64,000 bases of DNA, taken from the NCBI GenBank assembly GCA_049840395.1, contig JASGLD010000005.1, forward strand, positions 248,001 through 312,000. Reading direction: 5' to 3'. The DNA comes from CAILZL01 sp049840395 (GTDB taxonomy: Bacteria > Pseudomonadota > Gammaproteobacteria > Steroidobacterales > Steroidobacteraceae). Made by a program: the position numbers and the translations under genes. Of the stretch, positions 31,752-40,252 are shown piece after piece. Within the stretch, counting starts at the first letter, position 1, and each line of letters starts with the position of its first letter. The notes under the pieces are model-generated. The model did no database searches. It had not been told where the DNA came from and saw only the letters and a program-made list of their open reading frames with translations.

Positions 31752-33422
31752 CTACTTCTTCCCCACCAACTCATCGCGCAAAGCCCGCCGCAGAATCTTG
31801 CCCACATTGGTCTTCGGCAATTCATCGCGGAAGTACACGTGCTTGGGCAACTTGTAACCGGTCAATTCCTTGCGGCAATGTTCGATCACTTGCTCAGCCG
31901 TAAGTGATGGATCTTTGCGCACGATAAACACTGCCACTACTTCACCGGCACGTTCATCCGGTTGCGCCACGGCGGCCACTTCCAGTACGCCCGGATGCGC
32001 GGCAATGACGGCTTCGACTTCATTCGGAAATACCTTGAAGCCGGACACCATGATCATGTCTTTCTTGCGATCCTCGATGAACACGAAGCCGCGTTCGTCC
32101 ATACGGCCGACATCGCCGGTGCGCAGCCAACCATCGGGCAGCATCACCTTGGCGGTTTCATCGGGACGCTGCCAGTAGCCGCGCATCACCTGCGGACCGC
32201 GCAGGCAGATTTCGCCGCTTTCGCCCAAGGACAACTCCTTGCCATTGTCATCGCGAATGCTGACTTCGGTGGAGGGAACGGGCATGCCGATGGAGCCATC
32301 GAAGTCGCTGTCCAGTGGCGTGACACAACCCACTGGCGAGGCCTCGGTCAGTCCCCAACCTTGAGCGACCACGCACCCCGTGATCTTCTTCCATTGCTCG
32401 GCCACACTGGGTTGCACGGCCATGCCGCCGCCCAACGAGACCTTGAGCTTGCTGAAATCGAGCTGCTCGAAACCGGGCGTATGCAGCAGCGCATTGAACA
32501 AGGTGTTCACCGCCGTGATGGCAGCCATCGGATACTTGCGCAGTTCTTTCACGAAGCCGGGGAAGTCGCGCGGATTGGTGATCAGAACATTGTGCGTGCC
32601 CAGCTTCATGAACACGAAGCAGTTCACCGTCAGCGAAAAGATGTGATACATCGGCAATGCGGTGATCACCACCTTGCCGCGCAAATCCCACATGCCAATG
32701 CAGGAAGAAGCCTGGATGCAATTGGCCACCATATTGCGATGCGTAAGCACGGCCGCCTTGGCCACACCGGTGGTGCCGCCGGTGTACTGCAGGAAGGCGA
32801 TGTCCTCATGCGTCAGCACCGCCTCATCCAGTTGTTGGTAATGGCCACTGCGCAACACTTCGGTGAAACGCACCGCGCCCGGCAGTTCGAAGCTCGGTAC
32901 CTGCTTGCGTACGTGACGCAGCACGAAGTTGACGATGCTCTTTTTTGGAAAGCCCAGCAGATCGCCCACGCCGGTGACGATGACGGTCTTGATGGCTGTG
33001 CTGGCAATGACCTGCTGCAACACATGCGCAAAGTTTTCCAGCACCACAATCGCCGTCGCGCCCGAGTCCTGCATCTGGTGTTGCAACTCGGTGGCGGTAT
33101 ACAGCGGATTGGTATTGACGATGGTGAGGCCGGCGCGCAGCGCACCGAACAGAGCCACCGGATACTGCAGCAAGTTGGGCATCATCAAGGCGATGCGGTC
33201 GCCGCGTTTCAGCTTGGGTACGTTTTGCAGCCAGGCAGCGAAGTCGCGCGTCAGCCTTTCCAGCTCGTTGTAGCTGATGTTCTTGCCCATGTTGGTATAG
33301 GCGGGCGCAGCGCCATTCTGCGCACAGCAGTCGTGCATCAGCGCCACCAGCGACGGATATTCGTCCGGGTTGATTTCGGCAGGCCGGCCAGCCGGGTAGT
33401 GTTTCAGCCAGATCTTATCCAT
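31752..33422 (-). CDS. fadD: Long-chain fatty acid-CoA ligase
   Basis: 556 residues, the usual FadD size. The AMP/ATP-binding P-loop-like motif is FLQYTGGTTGVAKAAVLTH. The adenylation motifs are GWGLTEASPVG, TGDVGRMDERGFVFIEDRKK and GFKVFPNEVEA, with the C-terminal lysine motif PKTNVGKILRRAL. The enzyme activates fatty acids to acyl-CoA at the inner membrane for beta-oxidation. Start ATG 33422. It is followed by a palindromic repeat, and the upstream tesA gene is on the same strand 31 bases away. Confidence 0.95.
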   Translation of the reverse strand: MDKIWLKHYPAGRPAEINPDEYPSLVALMHDCCAQNGAAPAYTNMGKNISYNELERLTRDFAAWLQNVPKLKRGDRIALMMPNLLQYPVALFGALRAGLTIVNTNPLYTATELQHQMQDSGATAIVVLENFAHVLQQVIASTAIKTVIVTGVGDLLGFPKKSIVNFVLRHVRKQVPSFELPGAVRFTEVLRSGHYQQLDEAVLTHEDIAFLQYTGGTTGVAKAAVLTHRNMVANCIQASSCIGMWDLRGKVVITALPMYHIFSLTVNCFVFMKLGTHNVLITNPRDFPGFVKELRKYPMAAITAVNTLFNALLHTPGFEQLDFSKLKVSLGGGMAVQPSVAEQWKKITGCVVAQGWGLTEASPVGCVTPLDSDFDGSIGMPVPSTEVSIRDDNGKELSLGESGEICLRGPQVMRGYWQRPDETAKVMLPDGWLRTGDVGRMDERGFVFIEDRKKDMIMVSGFKVFPNEVEAVIAAHPGVLEVAAVAQPDERAGEVVAVFIVRKDPSLTAEQVIEHCRKELTGYKLPKHVYFRDELPKTNVGKILRRALRDELVGKK

Positions 33423-33453
33423 TGTTATTTCCCCAAGTTTTTGTGATTGGGCT

Positions 33454-34134
33454 TCAACGTTTCAGCAGCGTGCGCAGGCCCGGCCAGATGTTCTCCAGCA
33501 GTTTAGGCTGGCCTTGCTCATTGGGATGTAGGTTGTCGCCCTGCATCAGCTTGGTATCCAGCGCCACGCCATCCAGAAAGAATGGCACCAGCGTCAGTCG
33601 CCTGGCAGCAGCCAGGTCGGTGAATACGGCTTTGAATCCGGTGGTATAGGTCTGGCCATAGTTGGGCGGAATCTGCATGCCCACCAGCAGCACCTTGGCC
33701 TTGGCTTGTTGTGCGGCGTCGATCATGGCGTTGAGGTTGCTGCGTAGCTGCGTGTTTGGCAAGCCACGTAAACCGTCATTGGCGCCCAGTTCCAGAATGA
33801 CGATGGCAGGCTTATGGGTACTTAACAAAGCAGGCAGACGAACTTTGCCACCGCCGCTGGTCTCACCGCTGACACTGGCGTTGACGAGTTGGTATTCGTA
33901 CCCTTGTTGCGCCAGGCGTTTGCCCAGCAACGCTACCCAACCGTTTTCGACCTTGATGCCGTAGCCGGCGCTCAAGCTGTCGCCCATCACCAGAATGGTG
34001 GCGGGGGCAGCCTGCACGGGATGTGGCATGCTCAAGGCCAGACCTAGCACCCAGCTCAGCAATATTCCCAGCCATCGACCGTCTTTATTCAAAACCTGAT
34101 CTCTACTTAAAACTCTGCGCAAGCCAACCAGCAT
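33454..34134 (-). CDS. tesA: Arylesterase / lysophospholipase-type SGNH hydrolase
   Basis: TesA family periplasmic multifunctional esterase. The SGNH blocks are visible: MGDSLSAGYGIKVENGW (nucleophile Ser), GETSGGGKVRLP, LELGANDGLRGLP and the C-terminal acid/base pair in DNLHPNEQGQPKL. A signal peptide precedes the body (GILLSWVLGLALSMPHPVQA). Start uncertain: ATG 34134 gives 226 residues with a long n-region; the frame is open further. It is divergent from ybbA with overlapping start codons, the tesA/ybbA/ybbP arrangement known from E. coli. Confidence 0.9.
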   Translation of the reverse strand: MLVGLRRVLSRDQVLNKDGRWLGILLSWVLGLALSMPHPVQAAPATILVMGDSLSAGYGIKVENGWVALLGKRLAQQGYEYQLVNASVSGETSGGGKVRLPALLSTHKPAIVILELGANDGLRGLPNTQLRSNLNAMIDAAQQAKAKVLLVGMQIPPNYGQTYTTGFKAVFTDLAAARRLTLVPFFLDGVALDTKLMQGDNLHPNEQGQPKLLENIWPGLRTLLKR

Positions 34135-34822
34135 GAACTCAACTCGCATTGCCGCTGCCACCGTGTTGTCCGCCGATCATCTCGGCAAGCAGGTTATCAG
34201 TCCGGAGGGAACGCTGACCATTCTGGATAACGTCAATCTCAGCATCAGCAGCGGCGAGACAGTGGCCATTGTCGGTACTTCCGGCGCCGGTAAGTCCACC
34301 TTGTTGGCCCTGCTGGCGGGTTTGGATGTGCCCAGCACCGGCCGCGTGCAGTTGAACGGCGCTGAATTGACGGCGTTGGATGAAGATGGACGGGCAGCAG
34401 TACGCGCCAAGCATGTGGGATTTGTGTTTCAAAGCTTCCACTTGGTTCCCTCGCTCACCGCACTGGAGAACGTGATGCTGCCGTTGGAACTGGCGGGCAA
34501 GTCGCAGCCCCGCACGGCAGCTTTGGCGGCCTTGCAGAATGTTGGCCTGACTGCGCGCAGCGGTCACTATCCCAATCAACTGTCTGGTGGCGAACAACAA
34601 CGCGTGGCGATTGCGCGTGCCTTCGTCACGCAACCAGCTGTGCTGTTTGCCGACGAGCCCACGGGCAATCTGGATGCTGCAACCGGCGAGCGAGTCATGA
34701 ATCTGTTGTTCGAACTCAATGCAGCCGGCGGTACGACGTTGATTCTGGTGACACATGATCTGCGTCTGGCCGAACGTTGCCAGCGCGTGATTCGTCTGGA
34801 TAACGGCAAGGTGGTGTCGTGA
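34133..34822 (+). CDS. ybbA: ABC transporter ATP-binding protein, YbbA/LolD-like
   Basis: 229 residues. Walker A is GTSGAGKST (48-56), the signature is LSGGEQQR, and Walker B is VLFADEPTG, followed by the H-loop VTHD. It is the ATPase partner of the large permease encoded by the next gene (GTGA overlap). YbbAP is related to lipoprotein and MacB-type mechanotransmission exporters; the substrate is not known. The start at 34133 overlaps the divergent tesA start by two bases; no good ribosome-binding site is visible and a GTG at 34163 is possible. Confidence 0.93.
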   Translation: MNSTRIAAATVLSADHLGKQVISPEGTLTILDNVNLSISSGETVAIVGTSGAGKSTLLALLAGLDVPSTGRVQLNGAELTALDEDGRAAVRAKHVGFVFQSFHLVPSLTALENVMLPLELAGKSQPRTAALAALQNVGLTARSGHYPNQLSGGEQQRVAIARAFVTQPAVLFADEPTGNLDAATGERVMNLLFELNAAGGTTLILVTHDLRLAERCQRVIRLDNGKVVS

Positions 34823-37338
34823 GCGCCTTCATCAGCTTGCCCACTAGTTTAGGTTTGGCGGCGCGCAAGCTGCGTCGCGAATGGCGCGCCGGCGAACACG
34901 TGGTGTTGGTGCTGGCCCTGCTGGTGGCGGTGGGTGCGCTGACTGCGGTGAGCTTCTTCACCAGTCGCGTCGATCGCTCCATGGCGCAGCGCGCCAATGA
35001 AGTGTTGGCAGCCGATATTCGCCTGCAATCCTCCCAGCCATTGAATGCCGAGTATCTGCAGCATGCGCAGAGCCTCGGGTTGAAGACCAGCGAGGCCCAG
35101 GCTTTCAACAGCGTAATCGTGCTGGGCGATGCCACTTCTATCAGCTCGGCGCGTGCCGTGACGCAGGGCTATCCCCTGCGCGGCAAATTGAAAATCACCG
35201 ATACCTTGAATGGTCCTGCATATGAGACCAGTGACTTACCCGCCGCCGGTGAAGTGTGGGCCGACCCGCGCCTGCTATCACGACTGGGTGCGGAAGTGGG
35301 CATGGAACTGCAAGTCGGTAAGCGCCAGCTGAAAGTCAGCAAGGTGCTGGACTATCGACCGGATCAAGGCTCGCAGTTCGTCGAGCTGGCGCCGACGCTG
35401 TTGATGCGCGTGGAAGATGTGGAGTCGACGGGATTGATCGACGTCGGCAGTCGTGTGCAATATCGGCAGCTGTTTGCCGGCGATCTACGCCAGCTCAATC
35501 AATTCAAGTACTGGTTGAACATGCGTCTGCAGCCCGGTGAACGCATGGAGCAATTGGATGATGCCAGTCCGCAGTTGCAATCCTCCATCGAACGCGCGGG
35601 CCGCTTCCTCAATCTCACCGGTTTGACCAGTGTATTGCTCGCCGGTGTGGCGGTGGCCATGGCGGCGCGTCGTTACGTGGCACGCCATCTGGATACTGTA
35701 GCGTTGATGAAGAGCATGGGTGCGTCGCAACGTATGGTGCTCAACATCAGCTTGTTGGAGTTGGGCATGTTGGGCGTGATCGCCGGTGTGCTTGGCACGG
35801 CGCTGGGTTACTTAGCGCAATGGGGTCTGGGCTATGTGGCGCGTGATTTGATCGATGGAGTGCTGCCAGCACCCAGTTGGTCGCCCGTGATTCTTGGCAT
35901 GGTGACGCCGGTAGTGGTGTTGGCAGGCTTTGCACTGCCGCCCTTGCTGCAATTGAAACGTGTGCCGCCGGCGCGCGTACTGCGCCACAACGTCATGCCA
36001 CCACCACTGCGTTATATCAGCGTCTACGGTATCGCCGCTGCGTCGGTATATGCCTTGTTGCTGGGTCTAGTGCGTGATGCACGCTTGGTTAACTACGTTG
36101 CAGCGGGCACCTTGGCTACCATCGCTGTGTTGTCGCTGGGCGGCTGGTTACTGGTGCGCAGCCTCGGCAGTCTGCGTCGTGCGGTGGGTGTGTCCTGGCG
36201 TTATGGTGTGGCCAACATCGCGCGTCGCGGCAGCGAGAGCGTGGTACAGCTGGTGGCCTTCGGCATGGGCTTGATGGTGCTGTTGCTATTGCTGGTGGTG
36301 CGTAACGACTTGTTGAGCGACTGGCGCCTGAGCCTGCCCGAGAACGCACCCAATCAATTTCTGATCAACATCGCGCCGGATAAAACTCAAGAACTGACAA
36401 AGTTCTTCGTCGATCGCGGTGTAACAGCGCCGGTGCTAGTACCCATGCTGCGTGCACGCCTGCAAAGCATCAACGACACGCCGGCGAATCGTCTGCGCCC
36501 GACGGAAGGTGAAGGAGGACGTGGCCGCGGCTTCCTGGAACGCGAGGCCAACCTCACTTGGTCGCGTGACATGCAGGAAGGCAACAAGTTGGTCGCCGGT
36601 GAATGGTGGCGCGACAACGATGGCGGTGGACCGCGTGTCTCGGTGGAAGTGGGCATCGCCAACTCATTAGGCATCAAGTTGGGCGACCGAGTGACTTATG
36701 ATGTCGGTGGTGAAACCGTCACCGCTACTGTCAGCAGCTTCCGTGAAGTGCGCTGGGACAGCTTCCGCCCCAACTTCTTCATGGTGTTCTCGCCGGGCGT
36801 GCTCGATAGCGTTACCGGAACCTACATCACCAGCGTGCATCTGGACGCCGCGCAAAAACGCATCATGGGCGAGTTTTATCGCACCTTCCCCGAAGTCACC
36901 GCCATCGACATCGACGCATTGCTGACGCAGATACGCAGCGTCATGGATAACGCCGCAGTGGCCATTCAATACGTGTTCGGGTTCTCGCTGCTGGCCGGCA
37001 TCAGCGTCTTGCTCGCAGCCATTCAATCCACACGCGACGAACGCCGTTATGAGAGCGCCATGTTGAGAACGCTGGGCGCAAGTCGACGCGTCGTATTACA
37101 AGGCGTGGCTGCGGAATTCATCGTGCTGGGTTTGTTGGCAGGGCTGCTCGGTGCTTGTGCCGCAAGTGCGGTGGGTTATTACCTTGCCACCGAAGTATTC
37201 AATCTTAAGTACAACTTCGATCTGGGGGTATGGTTGATCGGGATGATCGGCGGTTTGCTGCTGGTAGGCGTGACTGGCATCGCTGTGACGCGCAGTGTGG
37301 TCAATCATCCCCCGGCTGCGACGCTGCGGGAGGGTTGA
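34819..37338 (+). CDS. ybbP: FtsX/MacB-like ABC transporter permease, YbbP type
   Basis: 839 residues with the YbbP two-module architecture. A large periplasmic domain follows the first helix (VVLVLALLVAVGALTAVSFF), then an FtsX-like membrane region (VLLAGVAVAMAARRYVARHL, GVIAGVLGTALGYLAQWG), a second large periplasmic domain and a second FtsX-like region (GISVLLAAIQSTRDERRYES, LRTLGASRRVVLQG). GTG start 34819 overlaps the ybbA stop (GTGA). It probably works with YbbA in a mechanotransmission complex acting on the outer envelope. Downstream lies a degenerate half of the 19284 repeat. Confidence 0.93.
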   Translation: MSAFISLPTSLGLAARKLRREWRAGEHVVLVLALLVAVGALTAVSFFTSRVDRSMAQRANEVLAADIRLQSSQPLNAEYLQHAQSLGLKTSEAQAFNSVIVLGDATSISSARAVTQGYPLRGKLKITDTLNGPAYETSDLPAAGEVWADPRLLSRLGAEVGMELQVGKRQLKVSKVLDYRPDQGSQFVELAPTLLMRVEDVESTGLIDVGSRVQYRQLFAGDLRQLNQFKYWLNMRLQPGERMEQLDDASPQLQSSIERAGRFLNLTGLTSVLLAGVAVAMAARRYVARHLDTVALMKSMGASQRMVLNISLLELGMLGVIAGVLGTALGYLAQWGLGYVARDLIDGVLPAPSWSPVILGMVTPVVVLAGFALPPLLQLKRVPPARVLRHNVMPPPLRYISVYGIAAASVYALLLGLVRDARLVNYVAAGTLATIAVLSLGGWLLVRSLGSLRRAVGVSWRYGVANIARRGSESVVQLVAFGMGLMVLLLLLVVRNDLLSDWRLSLPENAPNQFLINIAPDKTQELTKFFVDRGVTAPVLVPMLRARLQSINDTPANRLRPTEGEGGRGRGFLEREANLTWSRDMQEGNKLVAGEWWRDNDGGGPRVSVEVGIANSLGIKLGDRVTYDVGGETVTATVSSFREVRWDSFRPNFFMVFSPGVLDSVTGTYITSVHLDAAQKRIMGEFYRTFPEVTAIDIDALLTQIRSVMDNAAVAIQYVFGFSLLAGISVLLAAIQSTRDERRYESAMLRTLGASRRVVLQGVAAEFIVLGLLAGLLGACAASAVGYYLATEVFNLKYNFDLGVWLIGMIGGLLLVGVTGIAVTRSVVNHPPAATLREG

Positions 37339-37370
37339 TAGTTGACAATTGATAATCCGGCACTTTCAAC

Positions 37371-37403
37371 GTGGGTTGGTCTTGAAAAGCTCATCCAACC
37401 TGC
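37371..37403. repeat. GTAGGTTGGGC-type element, degenerate copy
   Basis: GTGGGTTGGTCTTGAAAAGC, then CATCCAACCTGCG. A diverged member of the family at 37771 and 57155; with 37771 it brackets the barstar gene. Confidence 0.55.
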
Positions 37404-37415
37404 GTTTGACGATAG

Positions 37416-37697
37416 TCATATGTAACGTACTTCACAATGGATTTCAGGGTAGTCTTTACCTAAGTCTTTAAGGCACGTTATTAGTTTTACTGCATCCTTC
37501 GGCAGAGTTCTCTTGAGCTTTTCAATCCCGCGTAGCTCTAAAATATCTGGCATTTCGATTAGCCCTGTGATTGCGTCCCAAAAAGCATCCCAATTCTTGC
37601 CGTAAAACGTAGGGAATGAGAGTGATTCGGACAGGAGTTCATGTAGCTCTGTTCTATCTCCTACTTGTGACACATCAATGGTTATTTTCTTTGTCAT
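37416..37697 (-). CDS. Barstar-family protein
   Basis: 93 residues, the usual barstar length. The family signature FPTFYGKNWDAFWDAITGL (about 28-46) is clear, with LPKDAVKLITCLKDL and the C-terminal strand. Barstars inhibit barnase-type RNases; some bacterial homologues (YhcO-like) have no known RNase partner. No barnase gene lies in the window. The AT-richer composition and the flanking repeats at 37371 and 37771 suggest that it belongs to a transferred patch with the adjacent GNAT and ORF6N genes. Confidence 0.87.
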   Translation of the reverse strand: MTKKITIDVSQVGDRTELHELLSESLSFPTFYGKNWDAFWDAITGLIEMPDILELRGIEKLKRTLPKDAVKLITCLKDLGKDYPEIHCEVRYI

Positions 37698-37770
37698 TTC
37701 TCCTCCAACTCTACGAGTCCACTGGATCGTTTCTTGGTTTCAGGCTGCGTCATGAGTTGGCGAATAGCGA

Positions 37771-37805
37771 AGTAGGTTGGGCTTCGAAGACTCAGCCCAA
37801 CCTAC
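37771..37805. repeat. GTAGGTTGGGC-type palindrome
   Basis: GTAGGTTGGGCTTCG, then CTCAGCCCAACCTAC: a perfect hairpin with an interrupted loop, between the barstar and GNAT genes. Confidence 0.75.
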
Positions 37806-38281
37806 ACGCTCACGTGCTTCTTCATAAACAGCACATCCCCTGCGGATTCCGCTTCCACCGGTTCGAAGCCAAGCTTTGCATATAGTTTGCGTGCGAAGTC
37901 ATTGTCACGATAGACGCGTAGGGTGACGGTGTTAGCGTCGGTGGCGCGAACGGCTAGTTCGATTAGTTGCTCACACAGTAAGCGACCCGCACCCTGACCA
38001 CGCAATGCAGGAGAAACAATGATTCTGCCAAGGTGGACTGAGCCCGGAGTCAGTGCCCAATATTGGCCAAAGCCAAGCGCAATTGAACTTACTTTAACAA
38101 GGCAATAACTTTGACCACCGGAAACAGAGAGGCGCTCTTGCAGCTCGGTTGAAGTAAACGGGAACAAGAGATTGGGGCCTGCCCACCGCGCACAGGCCTT
38201 TGCATCCGGAATCCAAGTGGCGATCTCCGCATAGTCGGCAGGTTCAGGCAGCCGCAGTGTAAGATTCATATCAACGCTCAC
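37802..38281 (-). CDS. GNAT family N-acetyltransferase
   Basis: 159 residues. The acetyl-CoA binding motif VSPALRGQGAGRLLCEQLI is clear, with the C-terminal YRDNDFARKLYAKLGFEPV helix-strand. Acceptor unknown. GTG 38281 overlaps the end of the ORF6N frame by 4 bases; ATG 38269 is an alternative. Probably coexpressed with the frameshifted ORF6N gene upstream and the barstar gene downstream. Confidence 0.87.
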   Translation of the reverse strand: MSVDMNLTLRLPEPADYAEIATWIPDAKACARWAGPNLLFPFTSTELQERLSVSGGQSYCLVKVSSIALGFGQYWALTPGSVHLGRIIVSPALRGQGAGRLLCEQLIELAVRATDANTVTLRVYRDNDFARKLYAKLGFEPVEAESAGDVLFMKKHVSV

Positions 38282-38867
38282 TTCTTTTTCTTTTCCTCCA
38301 GCTCAACAAATCCAATTGACGGTTTCTTGGGTTCGGGCAGCGCCGTGAGTTGGCGAATGATCTTGATAATCTCGGTAATGGCTTGGTCGTGCGTAGACAC
38401 CTTGCGTTCCAGCTCGGCAAGTTTTTGCGCTAGTTCTTTATTTGAAATCAACAACTCGCGTAGCCTCACGAAGGCGCGCACGACGTAGATGCTCATTTCA
38501 ACAGCGCTTGGGCTATTGAGCACCTGGCGGCCATGATAGCGCCATGTTCAGTAAAGGCATTGGGCGGATAACGTGGATCGCGATGCTTTTGAGGACCGGT
38601 CACAATTTGTGACCGGTTCAATTCAGCTGATTCTGCCTTGATGAGGCGGAACAGAAAATCGCGAGGGAAGCGATCAATATTGCGTTTGACTGCCTGGTTC
38701 AATACCTTGGTGGTGATGCCGTAAAGTTCGGCTAATTGAGTATCCAGTAGTATTCGCTGTTCACGCAAAATGACAATTGATTTGGTGATGTGCTTTATCG
38801 GTATAGCAACCGACTTTTTCCTGGTTGCCATTTGCCGCGGTTCTCCATAACGCGCTTCGATAGCCAA
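38278..38867 (-). pseudogene. ORF6N-domain protein gene, frameshifted
   Basis: Two overlapping frames together make one ORF6N protein. The first part (38493-38867; likely start ATG 38831) has REQRILLDTQLAELYGITTK, NIDRFPRDFLFRLIKAESAE and RYPPNAFTEHGAIMAA. The expected continuation VLNSPSAVEMSIYVVRAFVR lies one frame away (38278-38523), with LRELLISNKELAQKLAELER. A 1-base deletion in GCCGCCAGGTGCTC, near 38525, explains the break. ORF6N domains occur in phage antirepressor-like DNA-binding proteins. It may be a true pseudogene or a sequencing error; the second part still overlaps the GNAT gene start. Confidence 0.85.
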
Positions 38868-38972
38868 GCATAGCAGGGCACGATTTTGATGTGCACGAGG
38901 GTTTGCTTAGATATACCTGACGACTTAAGTGTTTGAGGTTACAAATACGACCTCAACAGCACATCTCAACTA

Positions 38973-39749
38973 TCATCTCAGCGCCAGCACCACCCATCCT
39001 GCATCGCTGGTCTCACCCTTGTAGTTATAACCCTGCAGTTTGATTTCATACTCACCGGCGCCGAAGGCCGAAGAGTTCAAGCTGAAGCGCAGTTCCTTAT
39101 TGGTGTCGGCGTCGATGCGGCGGATTTGTATCAGGCGTGCTTCATCGGTCTTGTCGATGGTCAGGGCGAAGTTGCTGTAGGGCAGGCCGCTGACGTCGAT
39201 GTGGATGTCCAGCAATTGAGCCTGGTTTAACGATACCGACGCCTGCGGATCGGTGGGGCGGACATCGCTGGGAATGATCTTCAAAGTTTGCATGGCTCCC
39301 GGCGCCTGCAGTTTGAGCGCTTTGGCGGTGACCGAGAGCGTCTTGATCTGTTTCTGCTGTGCCTGGTTCTGCCATAGCAAGGCGCCAACGCCGCCCAGGG
39401 CGATAATCAAAAATGCCAGCAACGGTTTGCTGAATTTGCTGTTGTCGCCCGCAGGCTGGTCATCGTCCTCTTCATCGGTTTTGTCCTCTTCCGCCGCCAC
39501 GGTACGCAGGCCGGTGGCGGCTGCGATGCGCGTCACACTGGACGGCATGGCGGAGAACACGCTGGTGTCGTTGCTGTTGAAGGTTTTGGTCGATAACTGG
39601 GCTTTGATGCGCGCCGGAATGGCCAGAGTATCCAGTACTTCCGGATGTTCCAGACAATAACGCTCGAAATCGCGAGCCTCGCGTACCAGCAGGTCGCCGC
39701 TGAGGTAGCGTTCGACGATGCGTTCCGATTTGATTTGTTCCCGATCCAT
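38973..39749 (-). CDS. Membrane protein of unknown function
   Basis: 258 residues from ATG 39749 (MDREQIK); the open frame extends 42 codons further up, but that part shows no structure. The N-terminus RYLSGDLLVREARDFERYCL resembles the short helical head of anti-sigma-like proteins, without zinc ligands. An acidic run EEDKTDEEDDDQ precedes a single membrane helix (PLLAFLIIALGGVGALLW). The C-terminal part (about 150-258) is beta-rich with SVSLNQAQLLDIHIDVSGL and ends GETSDAGWVVLALR. I do not recognise the family. No neighbour gives a function. Confidence 0.7.
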   Translation of the reverse strand: MDREQIKSERIVERYLSGDLLVREARDFERYCLEHPEVLDTLAIPARIKAQLSTKTFNSNDTSVFSAMPSSVTRIAAATGLRTVAAEEDKTDEEDDDQPAGDNSKFSKPLLAFLIIALGGVGALLWQNQAQQKQIKTLSVTAKALKLQAPGAMQTLKIIPSDVRPTDPQASVSLNQAQLLDIHIDVSGLPYSNFALTIDKTDEARLIQIRRIDADTNKELRFSLNSSAFGAGEYEIKLQGYNYKGETSDAGWVVLALR

Positions 39750-39961
39750 ATTCAACAACCGTTCTATAAGGCCACTGCTGAAGCGTTCGATAAGGCGATT
39801 GCCCTGTACACCCCGGCAAATGGAGAGGTGTCCCACAGTACCCGAAGAAGTGCGCCGCACTCGTGCATGGCTCACAGTTATGTCGCTAAAGAGCGGCGCA
39901 ATCTAAGCCGACACAAACAAAAAGCAGCGGATCTGATAACTGATCTTCATTCGGGGTGGTT

Positions 39962-40177
39962 ATGCGTCGCGATAATAGTTGGCTTCAGTACCTGTGCAAC
40001 CTGTCAGAGCAGGGTCGCGATCTGGCGCAACAGGGCAATGTTTACGCGCATCAGTGGGCGCATGACGTGCGTTGCATCCGCAAGGGAATCGAACATCGCC
40101 GTGTCGGTGAATCGACCAGTCAGCAGCGCAATGAATGGTTACAGGCTGGCTATGTGGTTCGGGCCTTCGCGCGCTGA
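39962..40177 (+). CDS. Possible small protein, unknown function
   Basis: 71 residues starting MRRDNSWLQYLCNLSEQGRD, with a GGGGTGG ribosome-binding site just upstream of ATG 39962. Composition is charged with a Gln-rich centre; no family is recognised. It stands alone between genes transcribed the other way, so a spurious frame is possible. Confidence 0.4.
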   Translation: MRRDNSWLQYLCNLSEQGRDLAQQGNVYAHQWAHDVRCIRKGIEHRRVGESTSQQRNEWLQAGYVVRAFAR

Positions 40178-40252
40178 GCGTTGCTGGTCTTATTTAAGCG
40201 CCATTACCTAAAGAAAGCGTTCTCTCTCCCCTGGCGGGAGAGGGAGTTATAA

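Noticed and set aside
31962..33446. Plus-strand open frame of 494 codons opposite fadD
   Set aside because: It is antisense to a gene with clear adenylation motifs and shows no domain of its own; long antisense frames are expected at this GC content.
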